A DNA stretch of 64,000 nucleotides from Perkinsus marinus ATCC 50983 (Eukaryota > Perkinsozoa > Perkinsida > Perkinsidae): contig NW_003215631.1 in the NCBI RefSeq assembly GCF_000006405.1, positions 69,999-133,998 of the forward strand, written 5' to 3'. The notes under the pieces are model-generated. The model did not search any database. It was not told the DNA's origin and worked only from the letters and a program-made list of their open reading frames with translations. Each line of letters starts with the position of its first letter. Position 1 is the stretch's first letter. Of this stretch, positions 1-12,557 are shown piece by piece. The translations under genes and the position numbers were made by a program.

Positions 1-398
1 CAGTCTGCTGTAAACTATTCAGGCCTCCTTGGCGCCATCGGCACGCCAACGCGGCACTCGCCGCTTCTCTTGCCGGATTTGCGTTGCTCGGGGGTCTCCA
101 AACGTGTAGAGTTTCTCTGTTGTCGGGCAGAATACCACTGTGCGTAGATCCAGCCAGGCCGAAGGCGCGAGAGGCTCGCGAAAGATTTGCGGGAGCCAGG
201 CTCCCGGAGCCTCTCTCGCGGCGCAAGTGATCGCAACGGATTTCTCTTCTCTCAGGCTCCTTTATCGCTCGCTAATATGGGTCAGTGAACCAGGCACTAG
301 CCTTTCCCACCGAACGGCTGGGCATTTTACTGTCTGGTCACTCAGCTACTTCGTCATTGAATTATAATAAACAAGGACAGCTGTCAACGCCCCCTGCA
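1..398. other. 5' edge, no gene resolved
   Basis: I see no gene I can defend here. Short open frames exist on both strands, but none has a splice pattern or a recognisable protein. The stretch probably holds the upstream region, or an unread 5' exon, of the small gene that starts near 399. Confidence 0.4.
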
Positions 399-925
399 AT
401 GGATATCGATGCTGTCCCTGCTGGGACTCCGCTAGAAAGTGATCCGCGCAAACCACTTGTCAAGTGGTTTGCATTCAGTCCGTCCGTTACAGTTTCAGAA
501 GATTTCCCGTCCAAGGTGCTCGTGGTGATGGCCCTTTATTGCGTGTTGGTGATTTGCTACCATGTGCTGCGAATCTCCCATTGTAGGTACTGGGCGATGA
601 TGCCTTGCCTCCACACACCCCGAGCTACGTCTATGGCAGTTGTGTCGCGGCCTTCCCTGGAATCAACAATGTGGAGTGAACGAGGAGCTATACTCAATTT
701 ACTGTGGAAGGGAGGTCAGGAAGACTCAGTCGGCGAGCAGCTGCAACCTGTGCATGGTAAAGAACCCAACTTCCCATCACCAGACTGTCCTCTTTGTGAT
801 GTTACAACGACATTTAAGGTGGCTGTTGATGGTAAATTATCATTGATAATTCTAGGGTGTTTATTTGTGAGTCAAATCCGACCCACAAGGGTCTGGTGTG
901 CCACAAGACACATGAGCTTTTGTAA
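399..925 (+). CDS. Hypothetical small spliced gene
   Basis: I do not recognise the product. An ATG at 399 opens a frame beginning MDIDAVPAG. It can be carried through three GT-AG introns (about 516-586, 676-719 and 819-855) with the codon phase kept each time, and ends at a TAA at 923-925. The introns are 71, 44 and 37 nt, like those of the conserved genes nearby. The predicted protein of about 125 residues has several cysteines and histidines in its C-terminal half (CNLC, then a C-H pair near the end), so metal binding is possible but not shown. An upstream exon cannot be excluded. Support is splice-phase consistency only. Confidence 0.4.
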
Positions 926-939
926 CCAGTTGTTTATGT

Positions 940-958
940 GCGGCACATGATGTGCCGC
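940..958. repeat. Near-perfect 9+1+9 palindrome
   Basis: GCGGCACAT and ATGTGCCGC are exact reverse complements separated by a single G. The element lies 14 bases past the stop of the small gene ending at 925. The one-base spacer makes a stable hairpin unlikely, so a dimeric DNA-binding site or chance are the alternatives. Confidence 0.5.
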
Positions 959-1101
959 CACATTCGCTTGAACCGATCGATACATCTAGTGCATCTTGGT
1001 TAAACCTTGCTGCTTGTGCGGGCGTCGAAGCAGCATGGAATTGAAGAAAGTAACCATGAAGGACGATATTGATGATTCACATTGCGGCTTACAAGGATGA
1101 C

Positions 1102-1201
1102 NNNNNNNNNNNNNNNNNNNNNNNNNNNNNNNNNNNNNNNNNNNNNNNNNNNNNNNNNNNNNNNNNNNNNNNNNNNNNNNNNNNNNNNNNNNNNNNNNNN
1201 N
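1102..1201. other. Assembly gap (100 N)
   Basis: Exactly 100 N, the usual placeholder for a scaffold gap of unknown length. It removes the N-terminal part of the B9-domain gene that follows. Confidence 0.95.
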
Positions 1202-1920
1202 TCTCGTCAGGTGAGCAGTGGTTGGGCAAATGCCGGAAGTTAGGTTGGATGCCGATCAGTAGTCAAACACTTAGGTCGGAACAAACTCAGACATGCTATC
1301 CTGATGTACGGCAGAGATACGCTCTGACTTGTGGGCCATCATTCCTTTCCAGGACAGCCGTCATCTTATCGGCACGTCGGTGTATGTATGGAACCATCCC
1401 CTGGATCTCTACTTAGCTTTCAATTCTATAGCTTCATGGCCGATTCTGAAAGTGCTGGTCTATGCCGTCGATGATGCTGGTGGCTCTGAGGGAAATAGTT
1501 CAATTGGAGGATCGCTTTGTGGGATTTAAGCATGTCATCCGTAGGGAGTAATCGATTTCAGTGTCATACGGTTTGCTTCCCCTCCCGACAAAACCAGGAG
1601 AGCATCGTCTTCACTGTCAGACTATGAGAGCCATCGGCAGTAGCCGTTTCAGTCGGTTGACAGATGCACTACGTGAGGCCAAGTAGCTTCCTGCTAGAGA
1701 TTATGAAACGTGATGACAGATACCTACATGGGGAGGCCTTCTCTTACCACTATGCCAGATAGTCTACTGACGAATGATCGATCCTCATTTGTATCAGTTA
1801 CAAGTGGCACCGTTGTGAGTGTTCATTCGATCCAGTTCGAGTTTTGCTGTTTTGCTTGGTCAGGTTATCGAATGCGAGGTCATCGTGAGACGAGCCGCAA
1901 AACTTCGGTTAGCATTGTGA
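1202..1920 (+). CDS. B9D1: B9 domain-containing protein 1 (3' part; 5' end in gap)
   Basis: B9D1 works in the MKS complex of the ciliary transition zone, which gates entry into flagella. Visible exons are about 1202-1305, 1353-1518, 1562-1672, 1720-1814 and 1864-1920. Read together they give the B9 hallmarks in order: VWNHPLDLYLAF, then a WP-containing strand, then YGLLPLPTKPGEH, then an RAIGSS segment, YMGRP, and a closing SGTVVIECEV strand. The last part (YMGRP to the end) follows the B9D1 C terminus better than B9D2 or MKS1. Phases agree at 1672/1720 and 1814/1864. The donor at 1518 is less certain; an earlier one near 1474 would shorten the loop before YGLL. The N-terminal ~30 residues should lie in the N gap. 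The gene implies a flagellated life stage. Confidence 0.75.
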
Positions 1921-2029
1921 GTCATCCCACCAGTAGAATATCCATGGCCCCTGTATTATACAAGTTGTATATCAACTTATGCTACTGTGTTCTTTGATGG
2001 GAGTTACTGAACTCACGCACGAAAAGACG

Positions 2030-2669
2030 AATGGAGGGAATCACAATTCTTAGTCACGTCCTTCACGAGTCACCGAGTGATCAGTCTCCTGGCAATGATA
2101 CCGCGTTCTCCCATAAGACGGCTCAAAGTGGGCGACCCGTCAGTAGTATTGGATCAATACAAACAACTCCTGAGCTTTGCTATCAGCAATTCCGCTATGA
2201 GTGACTCGCTACAATAAGAGTTAAGGGGAGTCTGAGGTCGGAAGGAAGAAAATGGTCGTTCTGGATCAACTTGTGACTCACGGAGCAAGTATGCAGGACA
2301 TGGGTCATGTACGGAAATCCCTCAAACCTGCTGCGGGCACTGTTTCCCGAGTCCCCAGAGAGAAAGAGATTGCCAAAACCCCCGTCAGAATCCCCAAGTA
2401 TTGTGAAGACGATTTGAAATGATTGCTCCACTTTGGTGATCGGGCTCGCTGAGATTGCATCATTATTACATCCTCGATCATGCTCGCTCGACACTGCTAT
2501 CGAGAGTATATTCACCAGTGGAACTGAAACGCGAGTTTCCATGAAACAATACCTCTTAACCACAAACTTGAACAAGCAGCCTGATGATTTCCCAGATCAG
2601 GAGCCTCAAAAGAGTATCATATTTGTACCGAGCCATGACCAGCACAGTGAAATCGTGCCTCGAATCTAG
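2030..2669 (+). CDS. Hypothetical gene, exon joins unresolved
   Basis: Three neighbouring plus-strand frames look coding: one from an ATG at 2030 (57 codons, starting MEGITILSH), one from an ATG near 2252 rich in charged residues, and one running through about 2433-2669 that ends in EIVPRI. The codon content is even and the frames follow one another, as in the spliced genes around them, but I could not find donors and acceptors that keep phase at both joins. An open minus-strand frame over 2195-2575 is the competing reading. I recognise no domain. Confidence 0.3.
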
Positions 2670-3251
2670 AGTCCGAGCTAGCCTGATAGGATCGACCACT
2701 CTATATCCAAATCAGTTGACGAGGTAATCACCTATTCATCCGAGCCCGGGCTAGCAGCAGAACGAGTTGAACACTGACGGCTGGATCCGGCAGGGCTGAC
2801 GAGAACTCCCTCTGCAACTCCTCCGAGAACCGTGTTTGACTTTACTGATGCTCCATTTAATTGCTTAGTCACGCACTACTAAGCGAAGTTCTCTAAGATG
2901 AGCGATGTTGTCGCAGTGGTTGCAAATTGGCCAAAACTGGTAAACGTGCAAAGCTTCGCTCCGCCTCCATTTCGGTTTCGCTGCATTCACCCCTCGGCAC
3001 AACAATTTTTGGGGGAGATATTTGTTATTGGAGATGGCATCAATCAACGAAGGGACAAGTAAGTGAAACTTATTAACGCTGATCGTCATATTTCATGGGC
3101 ATTATTGTCAATCTTAGCATTGTATAGGGTGAAGTTGTCGTCAGACTACAGCCCATTCCCGACGATTGAATCGTTAATTACTCAGGATTCATCATTTCTC
3201 GCAAGGGAGGGGCTGTAGCCACGGCTATAATCCTTTTAGTGTCTATGTCGC
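2670..3251. other. Intergenic, one short ORF
   Basis: No gene is resolved. A 54-codon plus-strand frame starts at an ATG at 2898 (MSDVVAVV) and stops at 3062. That stop overlaps a good donor (GTAAGTG), so the ORF could be a first exon, but I cannot connect it to the CCT5 exons downstream. Confidence 0.4.
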
Positions 3252-5707
3252 ATGAATCAATGTGCGTTGGTGCCAAGGAATGAACTTGCAGGCTCGACCG
3301 GAGATCGCTATCACGGCACATAGGCTCACGTAGATCTCTCTTCTCCTAGGTGGTCTCCCAGTGGGCCAACTCGCCGTGGACGAGTATGGTAATCCCTTCG
3401 TGATCATGCAAGATCAGAATGATAAAAAGCGAGTCACCGGGTTGGACGCTCAGAAGGTAACACCCTCGCCTCATCAGCAGACGTAGCAACTTCTTCTTTA
3501 ACAGGCTAACATCCTTGCCGCACGGAGCGTTGCTGAGACTATCCGGACTAGTCTTGGCCCTAAGGGTGAGTGCAATTCTTCCCAGGAAAATTCATAACCG
3601 TGATCATTATGGTAGGCATGGACAAGATCATCGTCGGCCCTGATGGTGACGTCACTGTTACCAACGATGGTGCCACAATTCTCGACAAAATGCAAGTGGA
3701 GAATCAGGTGGCTAAGTTGATGGTTGAGCTCTCGAAGAGCCAGGTAGGCCCAAGGAACTGTAATGTGTTTATTCTATATTGTTTATGTTTAGGACGACGA
3801 GATTGGTGATGGTACCACTGGCATCGTCATCATCGCTGGTGCATTGCTCGAACAAGCTAACAAGTGAGCGAGCTGGCTTACTACTGCCGAAGCTCATCCG
3901 ATTGCTTTATCAGGCTCCTCGAGATGGGCATCCATCCTCTGCGAATCGCTGATGGATTCGAGAAGGCCTGTGAAGTCGCTGTAAAACGTGTTCAGGAGAT
4001 CAGCAAGGAGGTAATGTCCGAGGAAGTACCCATTGTGTGAAGTCCCGGTGCTTCAGGTCGATATATTCAAAAATGATAACGAGGAGCTTCACCACGCTGC
4101 TATGACCGCGCTGGGCTCTAAAGTACTGTCAATGAAGGATCCTTCTAGCGTCAGGCTCTCTTGAGTAGATAGTGTCCTCTCGACAAGCCCAGATGGCCAA
4201 GATTGCTACCGACGCTGTCTTGTCGGTTGCCGACTTGGAGCGGAAGGACGTCAACTTCGATCTTATCAAAGTCGAGGTAGGGCTGTTCACTCGTGTTGCC
4301 CGTGATAGTACTTCCATGGGATTTAGGGCAAGGTTGGCGGCCGATTAGAAGATACCTGTTTAGTCAATGGCATTGTGATCGACAAGGAGTTCTCCCATCC
4401 CCAAATGCCGAAGGAGATTAAGGACGCCAAAATTTGTGGGAATTCGTGCAAGTGTGCCAGTGGATTTCACTTCTGTCCCAATTAGGCATTCTCACCTGCC
4501 CATTTGAGCCACCGAAGCCTAAGACCAAGCATAAGATCGACATCAAATCCGCTGAGGACTACAAGAAGCTTTATAAATATGAGCAAAAGTAGTCGAACGT
4601 CGCTTGGGGGTATGACCATCATAGTCGTCCTCAGGTATTTCTCTGACATGGTAGACACAATGCTGGCATCTGGTGCTAATTTGGCGATCTGTCAATGGGG
4701 GTTCGATGACGAGGCCAACCATCTTTTGTAATAGGAACTCTTCCACAAATCATTGATATTGTGCATGCCCACAGGTATCAGCGCAACCTTCCGGCTATCC
4801 GTTGGGTCGGAGGTGTTGAGCTCGAGCTCATTGCTATTGCTACTGGGGGCCGTATCGTCCCTCGATTCTCGGAGTTAACCTCTGCTAAACTTGGTAAGTT
4901 GAGTAGCTTCATCGCTGCATAGAATACTAATCATTTGTTTCAGGCCATGCCGGTACAGTGAGGGAGTTGAGTCTCGGCACTACTGATAAGGACTCTATGA
5001 TTGTCATTGAGGACTGTGCTAATTCAAAGACTGTAGGCTATCAGGAGTTGTAGAATGGCTCTTACCATTCTCTTCCGTGATCAGGTGACGGTGCTAGTCC
5101 GTGGTGGCAATCAGATGGCTGTTGATGAGGCCAAGAGGTGCTTACATGATGCCATGTGCTGTGTCCGCAACCTCATCCGCGACAGCAGGGTACGTCCTTC
5201 TAAGCGGCTATGGGTTCATTTACTTCGATCAGGTTGTGCCCGGTGGTGGTTGTTCTGAGATCGCCGCCAGCATTGCCGTCGCTGATGCTGCTGATAAGGA
5301 GCCTACTGTGGAGCAGTACTCTATGATGGCCTTCGCCGACGCGCTTGAGACAATTCCGAACTGTCTCAGTGAGAATTCAGGGTTACAGCCACTCAAGACG
5401 GTGGCTCAAGTGAGGTAGTATTACCAGTTGCTCTTTCAGTAAGCAAAGTTCTATTCATTCAGGAATCTCCAAATATCCACCGGAAAGCCTGTATTTGGGG
5501 TCGACTGCATTGCTCAGGGCACAAATGATATGTGGAAGCAGGGCGTGTATGAAGCCACGGCTTCTAAGGTGATCATGATACGTGAACTCTCCGTGCTCAT
5601 TTCGCAAGTCTTCGTTTCAGATCGAGCAACTCAGCCTCGCGACACAGGTGGTCAAAATGATTCTCAAGATTGATGATGTGATGTCTCCGTACGATTATGA
5701 CCAGTAG
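3252..5707 (+). CDS. CCT5: T-complex protein 1 subunit epsilon
   Basis: One of eight subunits of the cytosolic chaperonin TRiC/CCT, which folds actin, tubulin and other clients with ATP. About a dozen short introns split a protein that matches CCT5 from end to end: LAVDEYG near the N terminus, then the ATP-site strings [14 protein letters not shown] and [54 protein letters not shown] (a CCT5 signature), [38 protein letters not shown] and a C terminus LKIDD. The start is a guess: an ATG at 3252 followed by an intron of about 95 nt joins in phase to the first clear exon near 3351. The donor near 4151 is non-ideal. Length is normal for the family. Confidence 0.9.
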
Positions 5708-6677
5708 AAGTCCCTTATTGGTGGGCGGCATCGCTGTGAGCACGTATACCTTGAAAGATCCCACAGCGAGCCGACGCTGACTGAGACTGCTAACGATTAC
5801 GTTTCTAACGTTATCTAAATACCCTTCCCAATCAAGTGATGATAGATGAGTGTTGCTCTTCGAGCTGTAGGGAGTCCAGTGAGTGTTGTGTTGTAAAGTA
5901 TAAGGTAACTTGCACCTGTCAAAACTCCGGAATTCCCGAGCTCGCGAAAACAGAAGTTGCGTTTGCGTGTGTACACGTCTCGTACTTGCCAAGTATTCTA
6001 CAGAATCTTCAATGTGAGTGCTGAGCCTAGGATTTTGTCGAGAACAAACGTTTTTTCCGTGTGATGAGGTTCAGTTTTTGATTTGAAGGGTTGTCGACTC
6101 TGAAATGTTTGGCATTTCACTGGTTTTCCGATACCCGTGCGGGCCTTGATTTGGCACATGCCCATGTTACTATGAGGAAGGAAACTTTGAGAGCGGATAT
6201 TGATGCATCCATGTTGTTGGACATGCGAGCAGTTCGGGTCGGGCAGCGCGTCATTGTATTCACTTATGACTTACTCATTATACAAGCAAGACGATCGGCT
6301 TTACTCAGATCATCGATGGCGCACTCTTACTAAGTCACAAGAAGAATCGCATCGCAAGTAGTTGATCCGTGGGCGCGCGCGATTTGAAATCTGTCCCTCC
6401 ATTCTTTCTTGAAAGTTGACTCAACTCGAAGGTTGTTGTAAGACACTTTGGTGTTATCTGAAATACCCTACACACTCATTCATGATGAGTGTTATTAAAA
6501 TACTGTTATCTCGTCCGAAGCAGAGACACGGTGTTACTCGCGAAGTAGCGAATAAGAAATCAGTGGTTGGAATTCGGTCCACACCGAACAACTTTGGTGT
6601 TGTTCTCGAACTACTATCTTTTATAAGGAGCAAAAGCTAGTAGTTGGTCGGTAGCTGTTGATTCGGTTTGAGACTCG
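5708..6677. other. Intergenic, nothing resolved
   Basis: About 970 bases separate CCT5 from the next gene. Frames of 60-80 codons occur (for example 6091-6333 and 6416-6640), but they have no recognisable content and no matching splice partners. The region probably holds the CCT5 3' end and the PP4R3 promoter. Confidence 0.4.
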
Positions 6678-9600
6678 ATGCCTCCACCAATACCATCGCC
6701 TCCTGGAGGCACGCGGCTGAAGGTTAGTCGGACGCCGTCGCCTCCGACAGGCCCCGTACCTCGACACGATGAAGAGGAGTTAAAGGCGGACTCCTCCTCC
6801 CTGAGGTAGTGAGGGGCGGTTCATGTCGGGAACGTAGGGGTTGGAAATATCGGGGTGAGAGGAGTCCTTAAGACAGTCCATTGGATCTTTGCATGAGCGA
6901 ACGACGTCGAAATCCACGACATTGGCCGACCCCAGTGTCGGTACTGCTACAGTTCATCAGTGTGATGACATCAGGTCACCCCGAGGATCCGGCAGTCCTA
7001 CCTCAGCGCCGGGGCTGGAGAATCTTGTACCTTTGGAGCTATCCAAGATCGTCGAGATTAATCCAGACGTTATCGGGAGGCCGGAGCGGCGTGCGAAAGT
7101 GAGGTTGCTGGAAGTTTCCTTTCTATTAGCATTTCCAAATACTCGGCAGATATATAGCTTGGATGCAGGGGCGAAGTGGGTTGACAGAGGAACGGGCTTT
7201 GTTGATGTTGTTATTGCTGAGGGCAGCACAGCAAGCTTCGAGGATGGATGGCCTGCCGCTTGGATTGTGGTAACAGAAATTATAGGAAATCGCCATATAG
7301 ATGCCGGCTTAGGTGGCTCCCGAGAGACGTCGAAAAAGGTCTGGATCCGACAGTGAGGATTCTATTGGGGAAGATAGTGATCCAGAGAAGTTGATACTGC
7401 AAAGTTATGTACAGCCAAAGGACTGTTATAGTAGACATACTCCATCGATACTAATATGGACGGAGAACAATCAAAAAGAGGTAGTAATCGATGGGATGGT
7501 GCTTGGGTCGTTCTTAAGCGAGTCGTACGGAATATGGCACTCTCTGTTCACCGACTCGACTGAGCTTCTATGGAATGTAAAACCTACAAGAGGGCCATGT
7601 ACTGTGTTTGAGTATTGATGATGTATTACTGTAGTAGTTCACTCTGTATGACTGAGGTATAGTTGGCTTGCGAAGAGTTGCTAATAAGTATCATAGACTA
7701 AATTTGCGACAAATTGTGTAGTCGTGCATCTAAACGTAATGTTGATCACATTTATAATACGAGCCCCGCATCGCGGCCGTTTGCACGTATTCTTCATTCA
7801 GACTGACCTGGCAATCAGTTTCCAGGATAGAGCTGGTGCTATCCAGATATGGAATATGATTCAAGAAGTCAACAAAAATGTACTAGGGTTTTGGAGTTCG
7901 TCGGTTCTCAGAGGTTTATATTCGAATTGTTGGCAGTGTTAGTGCAGCCTTGCGATGCACCGTAGTTCACGTTATCTCTCCAGAGTCGCTACGGTTGACC
8001 CACGGTTTCTGCCTTATTCGATCGTGGAAGAGTAGGGTACATTGTATTAGATGGGCGATAGCTCGCCGAGGTCGAATGGGAGCCATACGCCAACAAGTTC
8101 ATCTCGACGAGCTTCGAAGGATCGATCTCTGTCCGCTGACAGTAGCAGAAGTAGCCGAACAGCATCTTGGGCCACCCCCGAGGACGAAGTTAGCAACGGT
8201 AATAAGACTGGTAGTGTTGGTCCTTGACATTCTGGATTCCCCAGGTACAGTAGGTTCTCAGGCGCCTCTCATCCCCTACCCAACTGTCAGTAACCTGGTT
8301 GATGTAGTGCTGTCGTTGAAGGAAGCCGGTAATAGGGATCGCTGTGTACATGCTATACATCAGAACTCACACATTTTGTCCTATTGTGGCTGGTATCATG
8401 AAGGACAGCGTGGATTCAATCAGCTCTTCGATCTGTCCTGTTTTCCTCGACTACGAGTGCTTTCACATCGTCTTAAGGCCGAGGTTTTCATGGAAATTTT
8501 CTGTGTTCTTCCGGGCTGGTCTTGATGGAATTATAATGAATCGGGTTCGAATTCCGTGTGAAATGACTCCTATAAATTTACAGAGATTGCTAGCCTGGGC
8601 ATCGTCGCTCTGATTTGATCGGTAGCTATGGACTCACTGGTGGTCTTCAGGCGAGAAATTCCCCATAACGTATCATCGCCGAGTTGTGGATGAGGTAGTA
8701 ACCATCACATTTGAGCATTTTGTAGGTAGTGCGATGTTTGTCAGGTCACGTCACCCGAGTGGAAGTCGAGTCTCCGGAAGGCGTTCCATGATGCGGAAGC
8801 CACTGGAGATGAGGAGGCCTGTGCAGCAACAGCGAGCGTGGTGAGCACGAACAGTGGCCATGACTGAATCGTGTGTGCTGTCGAGTGTGCTTGCCTTCCA
8901 GGTACGAGCGTTGATTGCTCAGAACGAACCAGATGTTCTATATAGTCTCATCCAAACTGATGACATTTACATGGACATCCTGGGAATGCTTGAGCATGAT
9001 GGTACACTCTGGCTCAACAATTGATACACCTAGCATTTTATGCTCAGCTACATACCGTCAAGTGAAGCACAGATCGTTTCTAAGCCAGTACCATCCCCCG
9101 TCCAATCGAGTATGCTTCCCCCCGACCATCCTCGACTGTGTCCATCTCAACTATCGTGTGGGATATCTAAGGGATTCTGTGTTGGCTGCATTGATCGATG
9201 AGCAGTCCTTCACAACTTTCGCATCATTACAGTAAGATCGTGAGAAAGCTGTTCGCCTGGCTATGGTCCTCGACAGTGAAAACTCGGTTCGTTATCGCTC
9301 AGAGGGGGAAATGAATGTGCACCATTGTGGGTTTCCGATCTTTTGACTGGAATCAATCGTGATCGTCTCATAGCGCATTTATCAACTACTATCGAGTCGT
9401 CAGCTGACTCCGAGTAATATTATCGTTATCTTGCCGGGCTCAGCTGATATCGGAATCGGCTTGACTCGATGAGTTTTCAGATATTCTAACAGTTTGACCA
9501 TTCTGGACTATATCTGCAAGAACTATGGAACAATTTTCTCCAATCTATTCCCAAAAGAGGATGAGCGACGGGTTGATGAAAAGCAGTGGAAAGAGGATAG

Positions 9601-12557
9601 GAATAATGGCATCAAATTCGTAATACTAGAGTTGCGAATTCATCAGGTCAGTATCGTCGTATTATTTGTAGGTGCTGGAAGTGCTCACGATGTGTCGGTT
9701 GATGCCGCCTCAGGACAGGAAGGAGACGTTGGATATAATGAGTAGTAAAACTATCCGTGACATATCGTGCTTGCGACATCTCGGTGGTGGGGTCGGTCAC
9801 ATGCTTCAACTTGTGGCTGTTCGACCGGGGAGATGCGATTACAATAGTCGTTGCTTGATGTAGTCCGCTAACAGCCCTGTTTGGGAATCGAAAAATCCAA
9901 TGAGTTGCTCGTGCCTACAGTAGTGGCTGGATACATATCATATTGTCCGCTCAATCTTTCTTCACGCGCTTCCCTCAACAGGAGAAGCATGGTATCCTGG
10001 TCTCCTTCATTCTTTCTCTCTCGTTCAGAGCGTCAAGAGGTGTTCGAGCCGATTCTGAAGGCTTGCAAGGATGCTATCGCGGAGATGGATGATGTTGGCG
10101 CAGATGTGGCGGTTGATATATTGGTCAACTTATCGATGGCTTGCCCGGTGGCGATATGGGACTTCTGCGACTCTGAGGGAGATGGAAGTGGGCAGTCGGC
10201 TGCGAATGGCACCGATACGGCTGACCAGGGTAGGAGTCTCCGGAGGGGAGTCTATTGAGATGAAGGATGATGCTTTTTTTCGTAACTCGATTGTGATATC
10301 ACGCTCACGAGTTGCTGAGTCTCCCGTGGAGTTGATTTTGGGATTTGTTCTGCTTCGTGAGGCTCATTGAATGAAATCGAGTGCGTTCGTAGCGCTGGGG
10401 CGAGTGAATGTCTGGGTATCTTCAGTCGATACTCCTGGCGATAACCAAAGTGCTCATCTCCCTCTACCTTCCCTCTTGGTCGGGTTACTATCTGCGCGAC
10501 CTAATTGTGACAAACTCACTGACGAGGGGCTCTTATCGCAGATAAGGGACATCATACAACTACTACTGGAGCCAGCAGGTTGGTATAAGTGATCCTCGTC
10601 ATCACTCCATCCTCATGATCAGTTTCTGACGCAGCTTTGGGTGAGAGTTTGATGACGACTATGTACTCTGAAAATGGCCTGGTAGTACTCGAAGGGACGT
10701 ATCGTTGAAAGCTCCTCCTCGCTTCGCGACTCTTGTTGGGATGACATCGCATTCTGGCAGCTTGGTGCGATAATGCGTTCACTCGCGTGATCAGGTATCG
10801 ACATTACTGAGGGTTTTGAGCAACCCGTCCGGTCGGACGCCGTACGGGGTCTGTGCTTGCTATGAGCTCTTGGCTTACTGTGTCAAGATGCATAAAAGTA
10901 GATCCAATTTGATCATTCGAACGTGTGCACAGTCTTTTCCTCAGCTGGCCGGGCAAGATATCTGCTGAGCCGCCGTATCGGCTCTGTTGTGGAGTGGATA
11001 ACTCGAAATGTTCGAAATTTGGACACTGATTTGTCCGCTCCAAAAATAGTAATGTCGAGGCAGACGAAATGGTTTAAACTTTCTCGACCTCAGGTCGTTG
11101 TGGCCGGTCTACGCCTCGCTCTTTCGATGTTGTACACCAAGGTAGTTCGCCTAACTGTCTGTGTATGTCTCGGATCTGATTGATCAGGATCCGATCTTTG
11201 GATCGAGTCTAGATAAATTAATTCCAGTCATTTTGGAGTACCTGCACGCACGAGCGGAGACTGGGAGATCCGGTGGTTTGATACCAAATTTGTGTCTCGG
11301 GATAGTATATGAGATCAGGAATTTCGAATCAGTAATAAATATGAGATCGGGCTTCACATTTATTTTTTCCGCGTGTTTCGGGGGAATCTGGGTCAATCAC
11401 GTGTATTGCCGATCTTGGGTCGTGACATTCGCGACCTATTGGTGATGAGTTGGGTGGGAGTCGGAAATGCAAAAGAAGTGGAAGCTGAGTAGTTGTGCTT
11501 TAGTAGTTGCACTGGATGGTCCTCAGACTCTGAAATACTCGTGATACTGTGTCAGTCTAGGAGTAGAGGCGGTGACGGTTGGTATCGTCTTTTATGTTCA
11601 GCTCCTCCGTAGTACATTAAGAAACCCCACGACATACTCCTATTTACAGAACCTGGATAACACTGCGGTGAGATTCATATCGCTGGCCGTGGAGCACTCG
11701 GACCCAATAGTGTGCCAGATACAAAGTTTAACGCTGCAGGCGAGGCCGAACGATGAGTTCCGGAATAAAACAGCAGCTCTTCCCGACACTGCTGCTGAAG
11801 CGGACAGATTTGGAGAAGATCGCGAAGAGGAACACTGGTTCGAGTCAGATGACGGTGACGAGGAGGACGAGGATGTCGGGGAACGCAAGGTAATATACAT
11901 GAGCAGTGAGGGCTCCATCCTTTATCATATATGCGGCATTCGTGACATCATAGAAATAAACCTGTGAGGCAGTCTTGGAATTCGGGACTCGCAGTTCTAA
12001 GGCTCACCTGTTGCGCTCTATACTATATCTGCGTCCCACCCTTTTGTTCAGGCCACCTCGGCGGAGAAAGGGCGCAACTACTTCCAGGACTCTCCGCGGC
12101 CGAATAAGAAAACTTCAGGCTCAATGTTGGCATCGCCAATTGAGGAGAGACGAACTCCCCGGAAGGAGTCCAATGCGGTGGCTAGTTTGCTGGAACAGTA
12201 GGCCCACATTCGGAGTGATCGTGTATCGATAAATTCCATGGTAGGTACCTGGAGGACATCGATGATGATGAGCAGGAAGATATGCGACAGCCGAGTAAGA
12301 GGTTGAAGATGTCCTTTGATGAGGAAGAGTTCGTTGGTTCGGACAATGTGGAGCAACGGGGCTTGTTCCAGGAACGAAAGGTAGACTGCAATGCCTTCAT
12401 CATGTCTTCTATTTCCCTCTCCCCGATCGGGTATTTTGTGGAATCCATGTTTGGTTTTCAGGAAACCATACCTGGAGCTTATTCGATGAGCTGTGTGCCT
12501 AACCTGGTTACGGACGGGTTGAACGTGGAGGACTCCGACTCAGAAGATGAAGAATAG
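6678..12557 (+). CDS. PPP4R3: Protein phosphatase 4 regulatory subunit 3 (SMEK family)
   Basis: Targets the PP4 catalytic subunit to its substrates. Recognisable parts in order: an EVH1/PH-like domain (KWVDRGTGFVDV, later ILIWTENNQKE and TDLAISFQDRAG with IWNMIQEVN), then an armadillo-like SMK-1 region (SNLVDVVLSLKEAG, NEPDVLYSLIQ, LNYRVGYLRDSVLA, AIAEMDDVGADVAVDIL, LAYCVKMH, IFGSSLDKLIPVI), then PNDEFRNKTAALPD and an acidic tail (HWFESDDGDEEDEDVGE) ending in DSDSEDEE. More than twenty introns, most 35-60 nt, with one of 321 nt at 7481-7801. Several central exons (about 7900-10900) are not fully joined. Compared with animal SMEK there is an N-terminal proline/serine-rich extension of roughly 100 residues and an acidic insertion (SGSDSEDSIGEDSD) inside the EVH1-like domain. 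Confidence 0.85.

Noticed and set aside
285-950. A 221-codon unbroken plus-strand frame
   Set aside because: Its middle part reads as random hydrophobic and Cys-rich sequence. Splicing three short introns gives a better, phase-consistent protein over 399-925.
2195-2575. 126-codon minus-strand ORF
   Set aside because: The plus strand over the same interval has several consecutive protein-like frames. No splice support on the minus strand.
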